From: Phycisphaerales bacterium UBA7708
Lineage (GTDB): Bacteria; Planctomycetota; Phycisphaerae; Sedimentisphaerales; Anaerohalosphaeraceae
Assembly: GCA_002482415.1 (NCBI GenBank)
Contig: DLFY01000206.1
Coordinates: 4,039-10,490 of the forward strand
Length of the DNA stretch: 6,452 nt
Direction of reading: 5' to 3'
Part shown: positions 1 to 5,547 of the stretch, one piece after another
Position numbering within the stretch: the stretch's first letter is position 1
Layout: every line of letters begins with the position of its first letter
Made by a program: the position numbers and the translations under genes
The notes under the pieces: generated by a model
What the model was told of the DNA's origin: nothing
Seen by the model: only the letters and a program-made list of their open reading frames with translations
The model's database searches: none

Positions 1-2062
1 ACCGGGCCAGCCTGACCCAGTCCATCGGCCCATAGACGCCTGCATCGTCGGCCTTGAAGGCTTTGAATCCGAGCTTAAAGGCCGGCGAATCCGCGGCCAG
101 CTTGCCGTCCATTTTTGTAATATCAGCAAATTTCGGGTCGGCGATAATCGAATGCGTATCACGTCCAAGCTTCTGCCAGTCTTCAAAGGTTTTTCCGGCA
201 AAATCAAACATGCCGCCGTCGGCCCGGAAGTAGCAGTTGTTATCCATCTGCACCCTGACCCGATCCCAGGGGCCGCTGAGCAGGGCACCTTTTTCGAAAT
301 AAATGATGTTCTTGTCGAAGATAAACGACAGATGCTCTTCGACGCGTGAGGCCTGAAGCTGGGCCAGTTCGCTGTCGATGAAGATGTTGTTGTAAATATG
401 ATTTTCTTTGCCGTAATGCTGGTGGAAACCGCCGGTCCCGGTGCGATAGACGAGGTTATAGGCCATTTCGATATTGCTGCTGCCTTCGTCGGTGTAAAGT
501 CCCCAGCCGCCATAGGAAAAGGCATAGACATCATGAATGACGTTATGATTGACGGTGGTGCTTTCGGAGGGGCCGAGGGTATAGACGGCACCCATATCGC
601 TCAGAACGCCGTAGCCGATATGGTGGAGGTAGTTATAATCGATGCGGTTGCGTTTGGCCGGGCTGTGGTCGTAGCCCCATCGCCAGCCGACCGAGACGGC
701 GGTATAGTACAGGTCTGCGATTTCATTGTGCGTGATGATATTGTCGGGACTGTGGCCGATCCAGACGCCCACGGCACAGGGGAACAGATAGCCCATCGCA
801 TGCAGGATGTTGTTATCCACGAGGATATGGCTGGTCTGGTCGGCGAGATTGGCGGCGATAGCCGTTGAGCCGATTTTGATGCCGCCGGCGCCGGTGTCGG
901 TAATATGGCAGCGTCTGACGGTGCATTTCGTGCAGGCGTCACGGAACCACATCGCATACGTGCCGATATGGGCGATGCGGCAGTCTTCGAACACGATATT
1001 CCGGGCCCCATCGGCATGGACGGCGGCGCCGATCTGTACGGCGGCCTGTGCCGGTTCGAAGCCATCCGGGCCGGACAGATACTGGCCGTGTTCAAACGCC
1101 AGCCCTTTGAACTGGATGTGTTCGACGATCTGGTTGTCGGCGGGACTGCCCTGGATGCGGATGAATTGCTCCAGCCGCGGGGCGATGACCTGCACTTTAG
1201 CCATGTCTTCGCCGGTCAGGGGCTTATAATACAGCCAGCCGTCGCGTGCCAGAAACCATTCGCCGGGGGTGTCCAGAAACGTCATCGCATTTTCCAGGAA
1301 AAACGGCGTGTCGGCGGTCATGGGATTCCACGATTTCATTGGGCCGCCTTCGATTCGCATGGCGTTTCGAGGGGCGTCGAGGTCGCGCAGGAATTTCCGG
1401 GTGACATCCCATTTGTGATAGGCTACCATCTGTACATCTTTCAGGGCCTTCTCATTGATACCGGCCAGTGCCGCGGTGGTGTCCGGGTGCAGCTTGATGG
1501 TCTGGACGGCTCGGCCATTCTCCATGCGGGTCTCGCGGACCGACTGCATATAATGATAAAACTCGTTGGGTGTTCGTGCCCGAACCGCCCGCTTGCCATC
1601 GACAAAAAGCTGTTCGAAATACCACTTTCCATTGGCGACTTCGGGCAGGTGGGTCTTCCAGATGCCGTCCTGATGCGGCTGCCAGCCGGTCACGGCCACA
1701 CCTCCGCTGAAGACGGGTTTGGCTCCGGTGGCGGCCTGATAGACGACCGGCTTTTGCGGCTGGCCGCTATCCAGTGCGGTCAGCTCAAGCGTCTGCGTCA
1801 TGGTATAAATTCCATCGGCGACGATGATAATGCGTACCGGCGATTCATTGGGTTCGCCGGCCCGCAGCCTGCGAATTACATCGCGTGCGGCGGTCAGCGT
1901 GGCCAGGGGGCCGTTGGATTTATCGAGGTTGGGTTTGTCGTACATGCCCGACCAGGCATCATTGCCGTTGGGGCTGACATAGACGGTGACGGCTGCGGCG
2001 TGCGCAGACACGACCAGCATCACCGCAAGGGCAATGCTTGTGACGGGACATCGATGGGTCAT
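1..2062 (-). CDS. Secreted right-handed parallel beta-helix protein, GH141-like (3' end cut by window)
   Basis: This is a probable extracellular or periplasmic carbohydrate-active enzyme. The reading frame is open from ATG at 2062 to the window edge (687 codons) with no stop. Residues 1-22 form a signal peptide: a short basic start, a hydrophobic core and an AHA cleavage site. [12 protein letters not shown] (28-39) and [14 protein letters not shown] (52-65) are the usual entry of this beta-helix family. The most conserved stretch follows: DMGAVYTLG (489-497), [14 protein letters not shown] (517-530) and HQHYGKEN (547-554), then repeated N-N-I rungs. This block matches my memory of GH141 proteins, whose characterised members include an alpha-L-fucosidase and a xylanase. 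D489 and D525 are candidate acidic active-site residues. The last visible residues (SPAFKLGF, then GVYGPMDWV) look like the family's C-terminal end, so only a little is probably missing. The gene begins 14 bases after the protease gene and lacks a clear Shine-Dalgarno. The fold is certain; GH141 membership is likely; the substrate is unknown. Confidence 0.82.
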   Translation of the reverse strand, partial: MTHRCPVTSIALAVMLVVSAHAAAVTVYVSPNGNDAWSGMYDKPNLDKSNGPLATLTAARDVIRRLRAGEPNESPVRIIIVADGIYTMTQTLELTALDSGQPQKPVVYQAATGAKPVFSGGVAVTGWQPHQDGIWKTHLPEVANGKWYFEQLFVDGKRAVRARTPNEFYHYMQSVRETRMENGRAVQTIKLHPDTTAALAGINEKALKDVQMVAYHKWDVTRKFLRDLDAPRNAMRIEGGPMKSWNPMTADTPFFLENAMTFLDTPGEWFLARDGWLYYKPLTGEDMAKVQVIAPRLEQFIRIQGSPADNQIVEHIQFKGLAFEHGQYLSGPDGFEPAQAAVQIGAAVHADGARNIVFEDCRIAHIGTYAMWFRDACTKCTVRRCHITDTGAGGIKIGSTAIAANLADQTSHILVDNNILHAMGYLFPCAVGVWIGHSPDNIITHNEIADLYYTAVSVGWRWGYDHSPAKRNRIDYNYLHHIGYGVLSDMGAVYTLGPSESTTVNHNVIHDVYAFSYGGWGLYTDEGSSNIEMAYNLVYRTGTGGFHQHYGKENHIYNNIFIDSELAQLQASRVEEHLSFIFDKNIIYFEKGALLSGPWDRVRVQMDNNCYFRADGGMFDFAGKTFEDWQKLGRDTHSIIADPKFADITKMDGKLAADSPAFKLGFKAFKADDAGVYGPMDWVRLAR

Positions 2063-2076
2063 GAGAGTTCTCGCTT

Positions 2077-3285
2077 TTAAGATTGAGTAACGGTGTGAAC
2101 GGTTTTGCACCGCGGGCATTGTACTTTGCTGGTCGGCAGGTTCGGCGGCAGTTTGAGTTTGACGCCGCAGGGACAGTCAATAAAGGCAAAGCCCTGCTGC
2201 TTGCGGATAAAGTCGCCGAAGAGAATACGCTGTTGGGCCTTGGCGGCGGGCTGGGGCTGCGGTTCGGACCGGGTGTCGGCCTGCCGGGTGGGGATGGCTT
2301 CGGACTCTTTCAGGGCCGCGGCGGGAATGACACCGGATTTGCCGGTTACGGAGCGATAGGCCTGGTCGTAATCCTGATAATTGGCGCCGTGCATCATCGC
2401 CCGCAGGACATGAATCCGCTGCTGGGCCGAGGGATGCGTGCTGAACAGGTTGGCTTTTGCCCCCCGGAAGGGGCTGGAAATATACATGGGTGCGGTGACT
2501 TTGTTGGCGGTTTCCATGGGGATTTTGCTGCCGGAGATTTTTTCCAGGGCACTGGCCAGCCCTTCCGGATAGCGTGTCAGGCGGACGGCGCCGGCATCGG
2601 CCAGAAATTCCCGCTTGCGCGACAGGGCAAAATACAGAATCTGGGCCATCAGCGGCGCCAGAATCGCAGCAACCAGGGCGATGATGATCATCAGGCCCTG
2701 GGCGTTATTATTGTCGCGGCTGGAGTAGCGTCGATGGGAGCCATACATCGTGCCCCGCAAAAAGACATCGGCCAGCAGGACGATGGTGCCCAGCATGATG
2801 CCGGCCAGTGTGACAAACAGGATATCCCGGTGCACGATATGGCTGACTTCGTGGGCGATGACGCCCTGGAGTTCGTCGCGGTTGAGTTTGGCCAGCAGGC
2901 CTTCGGTGACTGCGACGGCTGATTTGGAGGGGTTGCGTCCGGTCGCAAAGGCATTCGGCGACGGGTCGGGAATGATATAGACTTTGGGCATGGCCGGAAG
3001 CTGTGCGGCGATTTTCATTTCTTCGACGATGTTGAACAGCATCGGATGGACTTCGGGCGTGACTTCGACGGCACCGCTGGAGGCCAGCAGTATCTGGTCG
3101 CCCGAGGAAAAACTGATGAGGGTCAGCAGCAGCCAGACTCCGCCTGCGATCAGGATGCCGACGCCGACGCCCTGCGGGCCGACGAAGGCATAGCCCAGCA
3201 ACCCGCCCAGTCCCAGCAGCAGGCCGGCCATGGCCGTCAGCAGGATCATCGAGTTGCGTTTGTTAATCCGTATCTGTTCCCACAT
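2077..3285 (-). CDS. htpX: M48-family membrane zinc metalloprotease (HtpX-type) with C-terminal zinc ribbon
   Basis: Predicted membrane-embedded metalloprotease of 402 residues. HtpX proteins cleave damaged or misassembled membrane proteins with the active site facing the cytoplasm. Hydrophobic segments lie near 13-35, 41-59, 156-176 and 199-220. The zinc site is HEVSH (H145, E146, H149), with the third ligand E226 in the KREFLAD motif. [11 protein letters not shown] (281-291) is the family's conserved late motif. Classical HtpX is about 280-300 residues long. The extra tail holds a Pro/Gln-rich linker (about 325-352) and a zinc ribbon, C371-x-C373 and C390-x-x-C393, a module I associate with planctomycete proteins. 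The start is fixed by MWEQIR, typical of this subgroup, although no strong Shine-Dalgarno precedes it (only GGA about 10 bases upstream). The gene follows lemA after a 190-base hairpin-rich gap, the common lemA-htpX pairing. The family call is firm; the substrates and the job of the ribbon are inference. Confidence 0.93.
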   Translation of the reverse strand: MWEQIRINKRNSMILLTAMAGLLLGLGGLLGYAFVGPQGVGVGILIAGGVWLLLTLISFSSGDQILLASSGAVEVTPEVHPMLFNIVEEMKIAAQLPAMPKVYIIPDPSPNAFATGRNPSKSAVAVTEGLLAKLNRDELQGVIAHEVSHIVHRDILFVTLAGIMLGTIVLLADVFLRGTMYGSHRRYSSRDNNNAQGLMIIIALVAAILAPLMAQILYFALSRKREFLADAGAVRLTRYPEGLASALEKISGSKIPMETANKVTAPMYISSPFRGAKANLFSTHPSAQQRIHVLRAMMHGANYQDYDQAYRSVTGKSGVIPAAALKESEAIPTRQADTRSEPQPQPAAKAQQRILFGDFIRKQQGFAFIDCPCGVKLKLPPNLPTSKVQCPRCKTVHTVTQS

Positions 3286-3475
3286 CGGTAGAAAAATCCG
3301 AAATCCACTTTGAAGAAAACGTTAACTCTGTCGCCCCGTTGGGGCTTAAAGAAAGAGAACGAACTTTCTTCCGGAGGCTTACGCCTCCGGCTATGAAACT
3401 TCGTGACCCCTTTGGGGTCTTTAAAAACATACAAGTTGTGCAGGGCATAACAACCTCGATGCCAGACACATAACA
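3286..3475. repeat. Tandem hairpin array between lemA and htpX
   Basis: This non-coding gap carries four consecutive palindromes. They are GCCCC-GTT-GGGGC (3333-3345); AAGAAAG (3349-3355) with CTTTCTT (3364-3370); a perfect 8-bp stem CCGGAGGC-TTAC-GCCTCCGG (3371-3390); and GACCCC-TTT-GGGGTC (3405-3419). The third can be lengthened by CGAACTTTC (3360-3368) pairing with GAAACTTCG (3395-3403) at 8 of 9 positions. The CTTTCTT arm therefore has two competing partners. None of the G+C-rich stems is followed by a T-run on the minus strand, so they do not read as intrinsic terminators. The look is that of a dispersed REP/BIME-like palindromic element or a structured mRNA spacer. Which of these is true cannot be decided from one copy. 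Confidence 0.72.
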
Positions 3476-4051
3476 TTAAAATTTTACTTTTGGCACTTCG
3501 CGTTCGGCGGGGCTTTCGATTTCAAAGAAATCGCGTTTGGTAAAGTTGAACATCCCGGCCACGATATTGCTCGGGAACATCTGGGTCTTGTTGTTATAGT
3601 TCAACACGGCGTCGTTGTAGGCCTGGCGGGCGAAGGCGATCTTGTTTTCCGTGCTGGTCAGGGTTTCCTGCAGCGACAGGAAGTTCTGATTGGCCTTCAG
3701 GTCCGGATAGTTTTCCACCACCAGCATGAATTTGCTCAGGGCGTCGGTCAGGGCACCTTCGGCTTTGGATGCTTCGGTGACATTTTTGGCCCCCATCGCC
3801 TGGCTGCGGGCCTGGGTGATGGATTCAAAGGTCTGTCGTTCGTGCTGCATATAGCCTTTGGCGGTTTCGACGAGATTGGGAATCAGGTCGTGCCGCCGTT
3901 TGAGCTGGACATCAATCTGCGACCAGGCGTTGTCCACCTGGTTGCGTCCGCCGACCAGCCCGTTATAAATGCCGATGACAACCACCGCCGCCACCAGAAC
4001 CAGACCGCCCAGCAGCAGGAACATCATCATCATTGCACCTAATCCAGCCAT
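3476..4051 (-). CDS. lemA: LemA-family membrane-anchored protein
   Basis: A 191-residue protein with an N-terminal transmembrane segment (about 8-30) preceded by almost no cytoplasmic tail, followed by a long helical domain. The signature is the block VGGRNQVDNAWSQIDVQLKR (33-52) leading to RHDLIPNLVETAKGYM, which is the hallmark of LemA proteins. The helical core ends with YNNKTQMFPSNIVAGMF and an FFEIE motif near the C-terminus, also standard. Length is normal for the family (about 180-200). The start at 4051 is supported by an AAAGGAGA Shine-Dalgarno at 4058-4065 with a spacer of about 6-7 bases. Internal ATGs at codons 7-10 are less well placed. The molecular role of LemA in bacteria is poorly defined; it is repeatedly found beside HtpX-type proteases, as here, which suggests a shared membrane quality-control function. 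The family call is firm. Confidence 0.95.
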   Translation of the reverse strand: MAGLGAMMMMFLLLGGLVLVAAVVVIGIYNGLVGGRNQVDNAWSQIDVQLKRRHDLIPNLVETAKGYMQHERQTFESITQARSQAMGAKNVTEASKAEGALTDALSKFMLVVENYPDLKANQNFLSLQETLTSTENKIAFARQAYNDAVLNYNNKTQMFPSNIVAGMFNFTKRDFFEIESPAEREVPKVKF

Positions 4052-4109
4052 TTTAAATCTCCTTTCACAGTTTTAAGGTTTTGCCGGCCTTGCATAAGGC
4101 TTGCTAAAC
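4052..4109 (-). other. Imperfect intercistronic hairpin between the zf-TFIIB gene and lemA
   Basis: The 58-base spacer can fold over 4076-4111. AGGTTT (4076-4081) pairs with AAACCT (4106-4111), a partly paired middle follows, and the tip is GCCTT-GCAT-AAGGC (4087-4100). The right arm overlaps the stop codon of the upstream gene. No T-run follows on the minus strand, so it is not a typical terminator. It may be a processing or stability element within one transcript, or simply chance. Confidence 0.4.
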
Positions 4110-4502
4110 CTAAGATTTCATATCTCCAAACATCTCTTTTAACATCCGTACGACTTTTCCGGCCGGATCTACTTGTCCGTTTTCGAGCACCCGGCCCAGT
4201 TCTCCGCGGTCGAACCACAGGCCGTGGGCCGAACAGCGATCCAGCAGAACCATATTATGGACATCGCCGACGTTGACTTTTTCCATTTTTTTTCGGCAAA
4301 TCGGACATTTTCGCACGGTTTCAGTGCAATTTTGGGCCGCTGTAAGAGAAGACATCACCTGGCGGGTCTGGGTTTCATCGGACAGCAAACTTTCTAATTC
4401 GCCGGCATCGAGCCAGACACCCCCGCACGCCCCGCAAAAGTCGATTTCGACATGCTCCAGTTCGGCCGTAATCATGGGTTGTTTGCAATTGACGCAATCC
4501 AT
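4110..4502 (-). CDS. Small zinc-ribbon protein with two tandem zf-TFIIB domains
   Basis: A 130-residue soluble protein built from two copies of the zf-TFIIB (zinc-ribbon) module. Copy one has C3-x-x-C6 and C23-x-x-C26 followed by GGVWLDAGELESLL. Copy two has C66-x-x-C69 and C90-x-x-H93 followed by HGLWFDRGELGRVL. The W-[LF]-D-x-G-E-L tail after the second ligand pair is the family hallmark. The second copy uses His rather than Cys as its last ligand. I place the start at 4502, not at the farther upstream ATG at 4595. It is preceded by AAAGGA (4508-4513) with a 5-base spacer, the first CxxC begins at residue 3, and the promoter -35 lies inside the longer frame. The gene heads a leftward run with lemA and htpX. 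The function is unknown; metal sensing, protein binding or nucleic-acid binding are all possible. The family assignment is confident. Confidence 0.88.
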   Translation of the reverse strand: MDCVNCKQPMITAELEHVEIDFCGACGGVWLDAGELESLLSDETQTRQVMSSLTAAQNCTETVRKCPICRKKMEKVNVGDVHNMVLLDRCSAHGLWFDRGELGRVLENGQVDPAGKVVRMLKEMFGDMKS

Positions 4503-4532
4503 AGTATTCCTTTCGTTTGGATGGCGAGGGTT

Positions 4533-4561
4533 ATGGTAGTTCTTTTGGCGGAGTTTGTCAA
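4533..4561 (-). promoter_or_regulatory. Sigma70-like promoter for the leftward zf-TFIIB/lemA/htpX genes
   Basis: On the minus strand a perfect -35 TTGACA (4561-4556) is followed after exactly 17 bases by TACCAT (4538-4533, 4 of 6 matches to TATAAT). Transcription would begin near 4526, leaving a leader of about 24 bases that contains the AAAGGA ribosome-binding site. Its position also argues against the longer upstream start for the zf-TFIIB gene. Confidence 0.6.
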
Positions 4562-4604
4562 GGTTTACGCTGCCCAATGTCCTGAAATCCGCCATCGTTT
4601 TGTC

Positions 4605-4632
4605 TTGACTTTGGACGCAATCGCCATAATAT
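4605..4632 (+). promoter_or_regulatory. Possible promoter for the amidohydrolase gene
   Basis: TTGACT (4605-4610) matches the -35 consensus at 5 of 6 positions. A -10 could be TAATAT (4627-4632, 16-base spacer, 4 of 6) or the better-matching but too closely spaced CATAAT (4625-4630, 14 bases). Transcription would start around 4639, about 57 bases before the preferred start codon. The two divergent promoters would then share the 4503-4695 region without overlapping. This is a weaker call than the leftward promoter. Confidence 0.35.
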
Positions 4633-4682
4633 TGTTCAAATTGTTACAGTAATTAAGCTGCCATGAATTCGAACGACAACCC

Positions 4683-4689
4683 GGAAAGG
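4683..4689 (+). promoter_or_regulatory. Shine-Dalgarno that decides the amidohydrolase start
   Basis: GGAAAGG sits 6 bases before ATG 4696. The upstream in-frame ATG at 4663 has no purine-rich site before it. The match therefore selects 4696 and makes the 11 codons between 4663 and 4696 probable leader. Confidence 0.7.
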
Positions 4690-4695
4690 TTGCCC

Positions 4696-5472
4696 ATGAT
4701 AGTCGATTGTCATACACATTTATATTCTGATGGGACGCGGATTTCGCCGCAGGAACATCGCAGTGCCTGCAAGGATCTGGATGCCTGCATTGTTCTGGCC
4801 GGCTGTCAGGCCGACCGCCGCAGTGCCAATGAGGCTCTGTCCGACTATGTCCGGCAGAACAGCAAAGCCGTTGGTTTTGCCACGGTGAATCCCACCGAAG
4901 ACCCGGTGACGGCCCGGCAATTGAAAAAAGAAGTGCTGGATAAAGACCTTCGCGGTCTGGTTTTATATTGTGCCGAGGAGCGGTTTCACCCGGCCAACAG
5001 CCGGGCGATGAATCTCTATGAGGCGGCGGCGGAGCTGAATCTGCCGATTTTTTTCCATAATTGTCCGCCGTTCAGTCAGCAGGCAGTGATGGATTATGCC
5101 AGGCCGTTCCAGTTGGATGAGATTGCCCGGACGTTTCCGACGCTCAAAATGATTGTCGGGCGGATGGGATTTCCCTTTATCGAGCAAACCTGGTGTCTTT
5201 TGGGCAAACATGAAAATGTCTTCGCCGATTTGACGATTATCCCGCAGAAGGTCTGGGAAGTGTATAACCTGGTGATGTCGGCGTACGAGGCCGGGGTGAT
5301 GGATCGGCTGCTGTTCGGCAGCGGATATCCGTATGCCCTGCCGCAAACCTGCATCGAGGCCCTGCTGGGCTTTAACAAGATGCTGTCGGATACGCATCTG
5401 CCGCAGGTACCGCGGGAAAAGCTCCGCAGCGTCATCGAGCGTGACAGCTTAGCTGCCCTGGGCCTCAAATAA
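4696..5472 (+). CDS. Amidohydrolase-superfamily (Amidohydrolase_2-like) TIM-barrel protein with altered metal site
   Basis: A 258-residue cytoplasmic protein of the amidohydrolase TIM-barrel fold. The opening MIVDCHTHL carries the beta-1 H-x-H pair (H6, H8). FFHN supplies the third His (H121). Downstream, FPTLKMIVG, the NVFADLT strand and MDRLLFGSGYPYALP follow the layout of the Amidohydrolase_2 family, ending in the usual ERDSLAALGL helix. Two expected ligands are missing. The His normally found in the G-H-x-G strand is R156 (GRMGFPF), and the terminal Asp of the FGSDYP motif is G210 (FGSGYP). Catalysis could be lost or changed, or the site may hold a single metal. The start at 4696 (Shine-Dalgarno GGAAAGG) is preferred over 4663, which would add 11 residues ahead of the barrel. 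The gene is monocistronic, with a strong terminator directly after it. The fold is confident; the substrate is unknown. Confidence 0.85.
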   Translation: MIVDCHTHLYSDGTRISPQEHRSACKDLDACIVLAGCQADRRSANEALSDYVRQNSKAVGFATVNPTEDPVTARQLKKEVLDKDLRGLVLYCAEERFHPANSRAMNLYEAAAELNLPIFFHNCPPFSQQAVMDYARPFQLDEIARTFPTLKMIVGRMGFPFIEQTWCLLGKHENVFADLTIIPQKVWEVYNLVMSAYEAGVMDRLLFGSGYPYALPQTCIEALLGFNKMLSDTHLPQVPREKLRSVIERDSLAALGLK

Positions 5473-5486
5473 AAATGATATACCGT

Positions 5487-5514
5487 AAGACCGCTTTTTT
5501 GGCGGTCTTTTTTT
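5487..5514 (+). terminator. Intrinsic terminator after the amidohydrolase gene
   Basis: A perfect 8-bp stem AAGACCGC (5487-5494) / GCGGTCTT (5502-5509) with a 7-base T-rich loop runs into a T-tract (5508-5514). It lies 14 bases past the stop codon. The A-rich left arm means it could also act partly in the other direction, but no leftward gene ends there. Confidence 0.9.
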
Positions 5515-5530
5515 GTGCTATCAATTATAT

Positions 5531-5539
5531 TGATATGAT
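5531..5539 (+). promoter_or_regulatory. Extended -10 promoter giving a probably leaderless transporter mRNA
   Basis: TGA followed by TATGAT forms TG-n-TATGAT, an extended -10 with a 5 of 6 core. The expected start of transcription, 7 bases past the hexamer, is about 5546, and the transporter ATG is at 5548. A -35 is weak (TTGTGC at 5513-5518, 15-base spacer), as is common with extended -10 promoters. There is no Shine-Dalgarno between the terminator and the ATG. Confidence 0.55.
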
Positions 5540-5547
5540 GCAATCGT

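Noticed and set aside
398..868. A 156-codon plus-strand open frame within the beta-helix gene
   Set aside because: It lies in the same antisense phase as the 905-2080 shadow, opposite the most conserved beta-helix motifs.
905..2080. A 391-codon open frame on the plus strand opposite the beta-helix gene
   Set aside because: It is codon-aligned antisense to a well-recognised secreted protein. It is open only because the real gene avoids codons whose complement is a stop, and its translation has no recognisable domain.
2083..2922. A 279-codon open frame on the plus strand opposite htpX
   Set aside because: It is codon-aligned antisense to an unmistakable HtpX-type protease. The product is a Gly/Asp-rich shadow with no ribosome-binding site.
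3333..3419. A CRISPR array, or a terminator pair, to explain the repeated palindromes
   Set aside because: The units differ in sequence and there is no constant repeat with spacers. No stem has a T-run on the relevant strand.
3425..3455. Possible htpX promoter on the minus strand (TTGTTA, 16 bases, TATGTT)
   Set aside because: Both hexamers match at only 4 of 6 positions, and the site lies upstream of the hairpin cluster. It is too weak to call in A+T-rich DNA.
3246..3476. Small minus-strand frames (76 and 68 codons) across the lemA-htpX gap
   Set aside because: They translate through the hairpin array and run into htpX in the wrong frame, with low-complexity products. Open frames over palindromic elements are a common artefact.
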